DNA of 64,000 nucleotides, taken from NCBI GenBank assembly GCA_937912115.1, contig CALDOI010000191.1:1-64000 (forward strand). The letters run 5' to 3'. Of the stretch, positions 40,962 through 50,181 are shown piece by piece (position 1 is the stretch's first letter; every line of letters begins with the position of its first letter). The position numbers and the translations under genes were made by a program. Source of the DNA: an uncultured Bacteroidota bacterium (lineage in GTDB: Bacteria; Bacteroidota; Bacteroidia; Bacteroidales; F082). The notes beneath the pieces were generated by a model. That model ran no database searches. It had not been told where the DNA came from and worked only from the letters and a program-made list of their open reading frames with translations.

Positions 40962-42038
40962 TTATTCTTCTATACAAATCCCATCAATTTGTGTGATGGA
41001 ATCGGTGGCAGGTGAGAGATATCTTCCAGTAGTTATTTTTTTAAATGATTGATAATTAATTTTACTAAGTTGATCCATATATTTTGAATGGGTTATTTCC
41101 GTGAATGAGTTAGTTAAGCTACTTGTTACTGTATTGTATTGATTTAAAGAAGATTGTTTGATTTCCTGGATTTGAGTAGCCACCATATTCATTAACTCTT
41201 CATTTTCCAGAACTTTTTTTCTAACCAATGTTGTTACTATTATTGCAATACCTAATTCGACAAGTAGAGGTAATCCAAGAATTGAAAATATTGCAACACT
41301 TACAGAAGAAATAATGGCACCTTTGGCAACATGACCTGATTTGATTTCGTTTTTCTTAATAAATACTACATAAGCAGTAATAAATATCAAAGCGACTGCC
41401 ATTATTGGATTAGCTGATGCAATAGATGTAACGCCCATACTACCAATAACTTCTGCTATTTTCTTTTGGTCGTTATTTTTTAGGCCAAAAAAAACTGAAG
41501 CAGCACCTATAGAGGTTCCAATAATTTCAAATGCATCAAAACTAAGTAAATCATAGAAGTATGTTTTATCAACAAAAGGTATTTTTTCAGAACACCAATC
41601 TGCATACTTATCATAATTGCCTTTTTCCCAAGTGAAGAATGGAAGACCTTGTTTGGTAGTTAGATCTTTCCAAATAGATGACACATAATTCACTATCTCG
41701 TCAGTATTGGAATCATCTTGTTTTGTATTCTTTATTCTATCCCAAGCACTAAATAAGTCATGACCTCCATCAAACATTCTATGATTTCCACCCCCAATAT
41801 GTGATCTTAGGTATTCCATATCAAGAGCTTTATCATAAGCAGAGGCTGTTCCTTTGGTAATACTTTCTGACCAATTTAATAAATCAGGGTTCGAAAGAAA
41901 AGGCATTGTTGTCCCCGACAATAAACTAGACACTTGTTTGTATTTATGCATGGCCTTAAGATTTGCTTTTGATGCAGTTTCACGTAATGATTCAGAATTA
42001 TCTTTTAATAACTTTTTGAATCTATTAATATTGGCCAT
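40962..42038 (-). CDS. Uncharacterised multi-TM protein with HRMFDGGHD motif
   Basis: Intact 358 aa ORF; LRSHIGGGNHRMFDGGHDLFSAWDRI; three or more hydrophobic segments; no family recognised. Confidence 0.6.
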   Translation of the reverse strand: MANINRFKKLLKDNSESLRETASKANLKAMHKYKQVSSLLSGTTMPFLSNPDLLNWSESITKGTASAYDKALDMEYLRSHIGGGNHRMFDGGHDLFSAWDRIKNTKQDDSNTDEIVNYVSSIWKDLTTKQGLPFFTWEKGNYDKYADWCSEKIPFVDKTYFYDLLSFDAFEIIGTSIGAASVFFGLKNNDQKKIAEVIGSMGVTSIASANPIMAVALIFITAYVVFIKKNEIKSGHVAKGAIISSVSVAIFSILGLPLLVELGIAIIVTTLVRKKVLENEELMNMVATQIQEIKQSSLNQYNTVTSSLTNSFTEITHSKYMDQLSKINYQSFKKITTGRYLSPATDSITQIDGICIEE

Positions 42039-42140
42039 TTCATTTTATGTTTAGCACTGCTAATTTACAAAATAATTTGTTTTGAGATTGGGACAAACTG
42101 TATCAAATCAGTGATAGTATAGGTATTGCAAATATAAGAA

Positions 42141-42298
42141 CAGGGCTGCTGATCGGCAGGGATTGAAGTGGTAGCTTGGTGAAATGGGTGCTGATATTTT
42201 TTGTTGGCAGGCGAAGGCTGACGGAGGAAGCCCACGTACTGCCTACAAAAATACAGTGGCCATGAAGCAACTACAAACGGAAAGCCCGTTAAGCCGCA
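42141..42298 (+). ncRNA. Candidate structured RNA element with nested helices (strand uncertain)
   Basis: GGGCT/AGCCC, CTGC/GCAG, GTAG/CTAC, TTTTTTGTtGGCAG/CTGCCtACAAAAA and GGCT/AGCC pairings around conserved-looking GGGATTGAAGTGG and ACGGAAAGCCC. Confidence 0.5.
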
Positions 42299-42354
42299 AA
42301 AAAAAGCTATTTATTCTAAACTAGAACCAAATCTATTATATCTCTCAAAGTAAT

Positions 42355-42362
42355 TATCTTTG
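42355..42362 (+). promoter_or_regulatory. Candidate -7 element TATCTTTG
   Basis: TAnnTTTG 22 bp upstream of the ATG at 42385. Confidence 0.5.
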
Positions 42363-42384
42363 CGCCCAATTTTAAAAGATATAA

Positions 42385-44028
42385 ATGATTTCAGTTGACG
42401 GACTTGCGGTTGAATTTGGTGGAACTACGCTTTTTAAGGATATTGGTTTTGCCATAAATGAGAAGGATAGGATTGCCTTGATGGGAAAAAATGGGGCGGG
42501 AAAATCGACTTTGCTTAAAATTATTGCGGGTATAAAAACTGCCACACGAGGGAAGGTTACATCGCCAAATGATGCTGTGATTGCCTATTTGCCACAACAT
42601 CTGCTTGCTGTTGATAGTCGCACCCTATTTGAAGAGGCAGCTCAGGCTTTTGAGCAAGCTTTAAATACGGAACACGAAATTGAAGAATTGAATGTACAGC
42701 TTTCGTCGCGTACCGATTATGAATCGCCTGAATATTTTGAGCTTATCGAGCGTGTGTCGACTCTTAGTGAGTCGTTCTATTCGGTGGGGGAGATTAATTA
42801 CGATGCGGAAATAGAAAAGATACTGTTGGGGCTTGGATTTTTGCGGAAAGATTTTGATAGACCCACCAGCGAGTTTAGTGGTGGATGGCGCATGCGCATA
42901 GAGTTGGCTAAGATATTGCTTCAAAAGCCTGATTTGTTGTTACTTGATGAGCCTACAAATCATATGGATATTGAGTCGATTCAGTGGTTTGAGGATTTTC
43001 TTGTAACAAGTGCTAGGGCGGTAATCGTAATTTCGCACGACAGGGCTTTTGTGGATAATATTACCACCCGAACCATTGAGATAACAATGGGGCGCATATA
43101 CGATTACAAGGTTACGTATTCGAGCTATCTGCAACTTAGAAAAGAGCGCCGTGAGCAGCAGCAAAAACAGTTTGAGGAACAGAAAAAATTTATTGCGGAT
43201 AACCAGGATTTTATTGACAGATTTAGAGGGACTTATTCGAAAACAAATCAGGTACAATCGCGGGTTAAAATGTTGGAGAAGTTGAGCATTGTAGAGATTG
43301 ATGAGGAGGATAAGTCAGCGTTGCGATTAAAATTTCCTCCTTCGCCACGATCCGGAGCCCACCCTGTTGTGTTGGAAGGTGTAGCTAAGTCCTATGGTGA
43401 TAACACCGTGTTTTCGGATGTTAGCTTTAATTTACAAAGGGGTGAACGGGTTGCTTTTGTTGGCAAAAATGGGGAAGGTAAATCCACCATGGTGAAATGT
43501 TTAATGAATGAAACGGATTGTGATGGTAAATTGGAAATTGGTCATAATACGCTGATTGGATATTTTGCCCAAAATGAAGCTTCGTTGCTTGATGAAGGGA
43601 TTACCGTTTTTGATACTATTGATGATGTTGCTAAAGGGGATATTCGCACAAAAATTAAAGATATCCTCGGGGCTTTTATGTTTGGTGGCGATAGCTGGAA
43701 TAAAAAGGTAAAAGTCTTGTCGGGTGGCGAACGTACTCGCCTTGCTATGATTAAATTACTTTTGGAACCGGTTAATTTATTAATACTTGATGAGCCTACT
43801 AATCATTTGGATTTGAGGACTAAGGACATATTAAAAAGTGCCTTGAAGGATTATGATGGAACACTTATTCTCGTGTCGCATGATCGTGATTTTTTAGATG
43901 GTTTGGTTAGCAAAGTTTATGAGTTTGGTAATAAGCAAGTGAAGGAACATATGGGTGATATTCACAGTTTTTTATCGAAGAAGAAGATGGAAAATTTACG
44001 GGAAATAGAACGTACGGTGAAGAAGTAG
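42385..44028 (+). CDS. ABC-F family ATP-binding cassette protein
   Basis: Two ABC domains (GKNGAGKSTLLKII, LLLDEPTNHMD; GKNGEGKSTMVKCL, LSGGERTRLAMIKLLLEPVNLLILDEPTNHLD), no TM. Confidence 0.93.
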   Translation: MISVDGLAVEFGGTTLFKDIGFAINEKDRIALMGKNGAGKSTLLKIIAGIKTATRGKVTSPNDAVIAYLPQHLLAVDSRTLFEEAAQAFEQALNTEHEIEELNVQLSSRTDYESPEYFELIERVSTLSESFYSVGEINYDAEIEKILLGLGFLRKDFDRPTSEFSGGWRMRIELAKILLQKPDLLLLDEPTNHMDIESIQWFEDFLVTSARAVIVISHDRAFVDNITTRTIEITMGRIYDYKVTYSSYLQLRKERREQQQKQFEEQKKFIADNQDFIDRFRGTYSKTNQVQSRVKMLEKLSIVEIDEEDKSALRLKFPPSPRSGAHPVVLEGVAKSYGDNTVFSDVSFNLQRGERVAFVGKNGEGKSTMVKCLMNETDCDGKLEIGHNTLIGYFAQNEASLLDEGITVFDTIDDVAKGDIRTKIKDILGAFMFGGDSWNKKVKVLSGGERTRLAMIKLLLEPVNLLILDEPTNHLDLRTKDILKSALKDYDGTLILVSHDRDFLDGLVSKVYEFGNKQVKEHMGDIHSFLSKKKMENLREIERTVKK

Positions 44029-44043
44029 GTTTAGTTTTTTACC

Positions 44044-44067
44044 GCAGAGGTGCGGAGAAGCAAAGGT
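44044..44067. repeat. Three-unit octad array GCAGAGGT GCGGAGAA GCAAAGGT
   Basis: Read directly, begins 15 bp after the ABC-F stop codon. Confidence 0.55.
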
Positions 44068-44285
44068 TTTATGGAGGTTAAAATGATTCTTCGTTTTGCT
44101 TAGAATATCAAATACCATTGGAAATAATTAACCATACAAACTTGATTATTGTTTTATCTTCTTTTTCTGCCACGGTTCCACATAATTACAATCTTTTAGC
44201 AATTAAGATATGGGCTGACAGTGAATAGGGGTTGTTAAGACATTGTTAATTTATAGAGAAAAAGATAGCAATAGTTAATTTCTTT

Positions 44286-44293
44286 TAGTTTTG
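44286..44293 (+). promoter_or_regulatory. Candidate -7 element TAGTTTTG
   Basis: TAnnTTTG 22 bp upstream of the ATG at 44316. Confidence 0.4.
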
Positions 44294-44315
44294 CATTTCA
44301 TCAATTAATATTATT

Positions 44316-44723
44316 ATGAAAAAAACCACAATTGTTTTCATGGCAGTTATAAGTTTAATAGTACTGTCATGCAATAAATCGGATGATCCCGATCCGGTTC
44401 CGCTGGAAAACTACACAGTAACTTACAGCGTTATCCCAACAGGTGTAGTTAATATGGATACAATTGCGTATTTAGGGGTTGATGGCAATGAAGTTATATT
44501 AACAGAAGTAGCTCAGTTATCACATTCGTTTGTGCAACCATCAAATAATTATCATGGCAAAATTCGCGTAAGAGGAGAGATAGGTGAGCTTGGTGGTTCA
44601 TGCTCATATTCGATGACGGTGTTAGATAAGTCAAGCAATGTTATTTATTTTAAAAATAGTGAAGTAAGTGGAGCCGGTTCTTTCTTTTTATGGACTGCAG
44701 AATATAGTAGTTCTAGTAAGTAA
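44316..44723 (+). CDS. Small hypothetical lipoprotein
   Basis: MKKTTIVFMAVISLIVLSCNKSDDPDP lipobox. Confidence 0.65.
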   Translation: MKKTTIVFMAVISLIVLSCNKSDDPDPVPLENYTVTYSVIPTGVVNMDTIAYLGVDGNEVILTEVAQLSHSFVQPSNNYHGKIRVRGEIGELGGSCSYSMTVLDKSSNVIYFKNSEVSGAGSFFLWTAEYSSSSK

Positions 44724-44754
44724 TACCAATTAGCTATCAAAATAAGCCGTTGGA

Positions 44755-46350
44755 TTATTTCTTCGTCCTGTTTTTCTTTTTTCCTGTTTCTGCCACAGGA
44801 TCAATATAATAACCAGTACGAACAAGTAGATGATCTAAATTTGCTATTCCGTAAACAATTATAGCTGTAACAAGAGCTGCATGCTCTTGGTATACTTTAA
44901 TACTTTTATTATAGAGATCCCGCTCGGTGTGCCATATTTCCCGATAATTGAAATCATAGCCTTTTGGATCACCATTTTTAGGCCCAATTGTGGGAACTCC
45001 TTCAACCGCAAAGGGTCCGCTGTCGGTACCCCATGCTTTTATTGGTTTTTCACTTGGTTCTCGAGAGGTGATTTCAAACGGAAAATCAGGATTTATATCA
45101 TTAATTGGTTTGCATATCAACTCAAAATCATCACGCATAGCATCACTTACACTAACTCCTGTTGGAACTGTTGGTCCACCGTCGCGGTTTACCATATTTG
45201 AAACCTTATGAAGTTCGTCCATATGTCTGTCGACCCAGCTTTGTGAGCCCAGAAGCCCAAATTCTTCGCCAGCCCAAAGAATTGCCAAAATAGTTCGCTT
45301 TGGTTTTCCACCTGCTTCCATAATTAACCGAGCAGCTTCCATGGTAGGTGTAACTCCCGAACCGTCATCAACACCTCCTGTGGCAACATCGTAAGCATCA
45401 AGGTGTCCACTCATAATAACATATTCATCGGGGAATTCGGTGCCGGGAATGATACCAATAACATTGTGATACTTAACCGGCCCCATTTTGAAATGATTAC
45501 GAATATCGAACTCAAGTTCAAAATAGCGGCGTTCTTCGGCCATCTGTTTTATGATTTCATATTGATGTTCATCCAGCTTAATATCTGGGACAGTTGGCAA
45601 GGTTTCGAAGGTCATGTTCATTAAATTCTTCCGGTCGTACATAACTCTAATTGGAGTTTTGCTGGATTGGATAATACCAAGAATTCCTGCATCTTTCATT
45701 TCTTTGTAGAATAGGGCAGGTTCTTCAATTAATTTCAATAACTCTTTTTGAGGATTATCTGTGCCTCGATTTTTCCAATTTTCTCTTTTTATTTCATTGT
45801 TTTCCTTTTCAGTTTCCGCATTTTTTACTTTAATAGAGTTACGTATACTGTCAGCCTTTTCAGAATAATCAATGGGCCAGCCTTCATTAACTCCAGAAAT
45901 GAGTACCCACGAACCAAGGAGCCTTCCTTTCATTCGGTCGAATTGAGCCTGTGTTTTTGGTTCGATAAGCACATGTCCGCGCTGAACTCCCTTCGTTCCT
46001 GATGTGTATGATGGTGTTGCAAAATGTAGATGCATTCCCTCATCGGATAACATTCTTCCAAACCAAGGTCCACGATTAAAGCCTACTGGTAATTCACCCA
46101 CCTCATCCATTTCAACTTCCATTCCCCATTCCTGGAATTTACTCGCTGCCCAGATTGCTGCATTTTCATATGCATCCGATCCAATTGGTCTGCCCCCGAA
46201 GCGGTTGCAGAGGATATCCAAATGATCCATTGTTTGGTTATCGGTTGTGCCAATTTCAATAATTTTCTGTACCACAGAGTCGGATTGTGCAATTGTATTT
46301 ATTGACAATAGAATACTGATTATTAAAGTAATGATTTTGATTTTTTTCAC
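44755..46350 (-). CDS. M28-family secreted metallopeptidase
   Basis: VIMSGHLDAYDVATGGVDDGSGVTPTMEAARLIM...AILWAGEEFGLLGS; signal peptide. Confidence 0.87.
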   Translation of the reverse strand: MKKIKIITLIISILLSINTIAQSDSVVQKIIEIGTTDNQTMDHLDILCNRFGGRPIGSDAYENAAIWAASKFQEWGMEVEMDEVGELPVGFNRGPWFGRMLSDEGMHLHFATPSYTSGTKGVQRGHVLIEPKTQAQFDRMKGRLLGSWVLISGVNEGWPIDYSEKADSIRNSIKVKNAETEKENNEIKRENWKNRGTDNPQKELLKLIEEPALFYKEMKDAGILGIIQSSKTPIRVMYDRKNLMNMTFETLPTVPDIKLDEHQYEIIKQMAEERRYFELEFDIRNHFKMGPVKYHNVIGIIPGTEFPDEYVIMSGHLDAYDVATGGVDDGSGVTPTMEAARLIMEAGGKPKRTILAILWAGEEFGLLGSQSWVDRHMDELHKVSNMVNRDGGPTVPTGVSVSDAMRDDFELICKPINDINPDFPFEITSREPSEKPIKAWGTDSGPFAVEGVPTIGPKNGDPKGYDFNYREIWHTERDLYNKSIKVYQEHAALVTAIIVYGIANLDHLLVRTGYYIDPVAETGKKKNRTKK

Positions 46351-46394
46351 TGTATTTGGTTTATGGGTTCGATTTTATAATTGTGTTGCCTTGT

Positions 46395-47687
46395 TTATTT
46401 TACGGACATTAATAATTCAATTTCTTCAATTTCGATGGGTATATCTGACATAAGGTTGATTGGTTCACCATCGGTTATAAGAATATCATTTTCAAGCCTG
46501 ATACCAATATTTTCTTCCGGGATATATATGCCGGGCTCACAGGTTAATATCATTCCGGGTTTAAAAGATTCTTCCTTGTCACCAACATCATGAACATCCA
46601 ATCCTAAAAAGTGGGCGGTACCATGCATGAAGTATTTCTTGTAAATAGGAGAATCAGGGTCTTGTTTTTTAACATCTTCCAATGAAAATAGACCGAGCTT
46701 AATCATCTCCTTTTCCATCATCAAATTTACCTTTTTATTAATGATATTAATGGTATTGCCTGGGATATAAAGTAATATGGCTTTCCTTAAAACCTTTAAT
46801 ACTGCATTGTAACAATCTTTTTGTCGTGTGGTAAATTTGCCGTTTACAGGTATTGTACGACTCATATCAGTCGAGTAATTGGCATATTCAGCACCAAAAT
46901 CGAAAAGGAGCAAATCACCATCTTTACATTCCATGTCATTTTCAACATAATGCAATACGCAGGAGTTTTTCCCGGAGGCAATTATTGGGGAATAACCATG
47001 TCCATTGGCTCGATTTATTATAAACTCATGACTTATTTCTGCTTCAATATCAAACTCATAACATCCGGGTTTTGTAGTTGCCAGTACTCTTTTGAAAGCC
47101 TTATTTGTGATATTACAGGATTGCCGAATAAGGTCAATCTCATAATTTGATTTAATTAACCTCAATTTAGTTAATAGCGGTGCCGATCGATGATAACGAT
47201 GTAATGGAAATTCTTTTTTTAGCTCATTTCCCAAACGCTGATTTCTATCTTCAACCTCAGGAAAGAATTTTGAATATTCGTTTCGGTTTAAAAATACATC
47301 ATTGGTTATCGACATTATTTCACGAAGTATTAGGGTGAAATCATCTATCCAATAAATATTTTCGATACCTGACGTTTCTCTGGCTTCCGCAATTGTGTAT
47401 TTATGTCCTTCCCAAATTGCAATTTTTTCATTTGTCTTTATAATGAAAAGTGTTTCTCTTAACTTATTGGTTTTCATATTGGGAGCAATAATAAGAATGC
47501 TTTTTTCCTGATCAATGCCAGTTAAGTAGAAAAAGTCGGATTGTTGTCGGAAATTAAAATATTGATCACCATTTCTGGGTTGTTGATCATTGGAATAAAA
47601 AACTGCAACCGATTTTTTAGGTAATAATTCAACAAAACGTTTTCGATTTTCAATAAACATTTTATTATCAATTGGGAAATATCTCAT
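46395..47687 (-). CDS. pepP: Aminopeptidase P family protein (M24)
   Basis: LLFDFGAEYANYSTDMSRTIPVNGKF, HGTAHFLGLDVHDVG, GMILTCEPGIYIPEENIGIRLEND. Confidence 0.9.
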   Translation of the reverse strand: MRYFPIDNKMFIENRKRFVELLPKKSVAVFYSNDQQPRNGDQYFNFRQQSDFFYLTGIDQEKSILIIAPNMKTNKLRETLFIIKTNEKIAIWEGHKYTIAEARETSGIENIYWIDDFTLILREIMSITNDVFLNRNEYSKFFPEVEDRNQRLGNELKKEFPLHRYHRSAPLLTKLRLIKSNYEIDLIRQSCNITNKAFKRVLATTKPGCYEFDIEAEISHEFIINRANGHGYSPIIASGKNSCVLHYVENDMECKDGDLLLFDFGAEYANYSTDMSRTIPVNGKFTTRQKDCYNAVLKVLRKAILLYIPGNTINIINKKVNLMMEKEMIKLGLFSLEDVKKQDPDSPIYKKYFMHGTAHFLGLDVHDVGDKEESFKPGMILTCEPGIYIPEENIGIRLENDILITDGEPINLMSDIPIEIEEIELLMSVK

Positions 47688-47840
47688 TTTTTCAATCTGT
47701 TTACAATGTTTGAAAAGCAAATATAGTATAAATGACTATGTCAGCCTTGCAGTTGAATCATACGGCAAACGCATCTTAATTTATTTATGAAGCAATGAAT
47801 ACCGAATATATTTCTTTGCTAATCAGTATATAGAAAAGAA

Positions 47841-47868
47841 TTTGCCGAGATATTTTTTTATATCTTTG
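47841..47868 (+). promoter_or_regulatory. Candidate promoter TTTG-N16-TATCTTTG for the restriction endonuclease gene
   Basis: Both -33-like and -7-like Bacteroidota elements upstream of the ATG at 47896. Confidence 0.5.
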
Positions 47869-47895
47869 AGCTAATTAGAACTTCAATTTAGTTAT

Positions 47896-48582
47896 ATGGA
47901 ATTATCAGCGGAACAATTATATAAAAAGCTTGTAGAAGAATACAAAATTATTGGTGAAACAGGGAGTATAAAGTTTACAGTAAAAGATTTGAGCATATAC
48001 ATTAAAACAAAAGATTCTGTCGGCAATCTTTTACAAGAGTGGCTAAAGGCATGGTTTCAACAATCAGATATTGATTTTGAAGAAAACACTAACTCTCAAA
48101 CCTTTCCCGATTTTCTTTTGAATAAATACGATCATAAAAAGGGACTTTTAGAAGTTAAATCATTCGATTTTGATAGAGGTCCAGGATTCGATTTAGCAAA
48201 TTTTGATTCTTATTGCAATTCCCTTTTAGATAGTGCTTACAGAATTGATTCTGATTATTTAATCATAGCATATCAAATGAAGGAAGGCGTAATTAGCATT
48301 AAAAACGTATGGCTAAAAAAGATTTGGGAGCTTGCATGTCCAAGTGGTACTTACCCTTTAAAAGTACAAGAAAAAAAGGGGGTGATATACAATATTAGAC
48401 CTAGTATTTGGTATTCAAGTAGAGCAAAATTTACTCCTTTTGCAACGAAGGAAGAATTTCTATCAGCTTTAAATGAAACTAGATATCAATATCCACAAAC
48501 GAGGCATGATAACGGACATTGGTTAAGAAATGTTTTAAAAAACTATGAAACACATACAGGTGTTTCTTTATTGGTCAAGTGA
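47896..48582 (+). CDS. Type II restriction endonuclease (possibly NgoBV/NlaIV-like)
   Basis: PD-(D/E)XK motif FPDFLLNKYDHKKGLLEVKSFDF; convergent with a C5-MTase gene. Confidence 0.78.
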   Translation: MELSAEQLYKKLVEEYKIIGETGSIKFTVKDLSIYIKTKDSVGNLLQEWLKAWFQQSDIDFEENTNSQTFPDFLLNKYDHKKGLLEVKSFDFDRGPGFDLANFDSYCNSLLDSAYRIDSDYLIIAYQMKEGVISIKNVWLKKIWELACPSGTYPLKVQEKKGVIYNIRPSIWYSSRAKFTPFATKEEFLSALNETRYQYPQTRHDNGHWLRNVLKNYETHTGVSLLVK

Positions 48583-49904
48583 TATTCTTGGGTTTCTATA
48601 ACTTCTGCTATCCTTGACGCTACAAATTCAACTACAGGAATCGCAACAGTATTCCCCAATAAATCAAATGCGTCATATTCTTTTGTCGGTACTTTATACC
48701 ATTCAGGATACCCGAAAAGCCTTAATCCTTCTCTAATGGTTAATCTTCTAAGTCCCTTGCCATCAGGAACAGCAAGTCTTGAAACATCTGTTGCAACTAA
48801 AGTAGGAGCAATGTTGTTAGGATCTAAAATTTTATTGATTTCAAAACTAAGTTTACCGGTGACAATGTTATAACCTTTTGGTTTTGTTTCGTCATATTCA
48901 CGATAAGACCTAACGCCATTCTTGGTATTTTCTTTGATAAGCTTTTTAGGATGCTCAAATTTCAAATATCCTTTTTTAACCAAATCATCTAGCATTTTTC
49001 TGAGTTCAGGTTTTGGTTTTACTGTGAATGTATTTATCTGTTCTAAAGTTAAGGCCATGCCATCCATCCAATCTATACCAATTTCTTCTGCCCATTGTTT
49101 CTTCCTTCGTTCTTTAAATAATTTATTTAACAAAATACTTTGTTCATCTGAAACTTTGCCTTTTATTCCGATATCCCAACTATGGATATTATTCTTGCCA
49201 CCTCTTTTATCTTTAATTGATTTCCCATATAAATCTTCAATCTCAAAATGTGATAGTAATTTGTCAACAAATTTTGATTTTATAGGATCAAGTCCTCTTT
49301 CTAAAATGCTCTCCAGCTTATTAAATTTCGGTTTATTACCAGTTAAATCAACTTTTCCATTTTTAGTGCCTACAATAAAAATACGTTTTCTTGATTGGGG
49401 TAAACCAAATTCTAAAGAATCAAATACTTTCCATGAAACATTATATCCTAAATCATTTTTGAGAGTATGCAATATTGTTGTAAGAGTTCTTCCTATTTTA
49501 TCTTTTGAATCTTCCAAATCATGTTTGACTAAGCCTTCAACATTTTCAAGAATAAAACCATATGGTTTTTTATCTCTTAAAATTCGTTCGATTTCAAAAA
49601 ATAAAGTTCCTCGTGTGTCTAAAAACCCTTGTCTTTTTCCTCCAGAACTAAAAGGTTGGCAAGGAAAACCACCCAGGAGAAAATCAAAATCTGGAATAAA
49701 TTCATTTCTTATATCAAATATATTACCTGCTAAAAAATCGTGATTGAAATTTTGCTGGAGTGTTTTTACCGCATATAGTTTGATTTCAGATGTCATCACA
49801 CATTTAGTCTTATATCCAAGATTATTGAATATATTTTCAAAACCAAGTCGAATTCCTCCCAGACCAGCAAATAAATCAATAAATTTTATCTCTTTATTTT
49901 TCAT
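48543..49904 (-). CDS. dcm: DNA (cytosine-5-)-methyltransferase
   Basis: Motif I FIDLFAGLGGIRLGFE, motif IV GGFPCQPFSSGGKRQGF, motif VI ENVEGL, motif VIII QSRKRIFIVG, motif X LLGNTVAIPVV. Confidence 0.95.
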   Translation of the reverse strand: MKNKEIKFIDLFAGLGGIRLGFENIFNNLGYKTKCVMTSEIKLYAVKTLQQNFNHDFLAGNIFDIRNEFIPDFDFLLGGFPCQPFSSGGKRQGFLDTRGTLFFEIERILRDKKPYGFILENVEGLVKHDLEDSKDKIGRTLTTILHTLKNDLGYNVSWKVFDSLEFGLPQSRKRIFIVGTKNGKVDLTGNKPKFNKLESILERGLDPIKSKFVDKLLSHFEIEDLYGKSIKDKRGGKNNIHSWDIGIKGKVSDEQSILLNKLFKERRKKQWAEEIGIDWMDGMALTLEQINTFTVKPKPELRKMLDDLVKKGYLKFEHPKKLIKENTKNGVRSYREYDETKPKGYNIVTGKLSFEINKILDPNNIAPTLVATDVSRLAVPDGKGLRRLTIREGLRLFGYPEWYKVPTKEYDAFDLLGNTVAIPVVEFVASRIAEVIETQEYHLTNKETPVCVS

Positions 49905-50181
49905 GATTTAAGGGTTTATTATATTCAACAATAGGTTCAGCAGCAACAAGTAGTGATTTTTCATATTCTTCAATTTCTACTTTTGAACAACCTATAACCG
50001 ATAGGGTTTGTAGAAAAAAACAAGCACTAAAACTGCCACGACTAATTTTACTATCAATACTAGCTTTAGTCTCATGTACATCAATTTCCTTTAAAAGTAT
50101 AGCTAGATCAGTGTTTGAGACTCCTCGTTTAATAAGCTCGGACTTTAAAAGACGTTTGACTTTATCATTCCAATTTATCAT
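49894..50181 (-). CDS. Small DUF6471-like protein associated with the methyltransferase
   Basis: MINWNDKVKRLLKSELIKRGVSNTDLAILLKEIDVHETKASIDSKISRGSFSACFFLQTLSVIG; overlaps the MTase start. Confidence 0.65.
   Translation of the reverse strand: MINWNDKVKRLLKSELIKRGVSNTDLAILLKEIDVHETKASIDSKISRGSFSACFFLQTLSVIGCSKVEIEEYEKSLLVAAEPIVEYNKPLNHEK

Noticed and set aside
48922-49743. 273-aa plus-strand ORF antisense to the DNA methyltransferase
   Set aside because: The minus strand carries all C5-MTase motifs; the antisense ORF has no recognisable domain.
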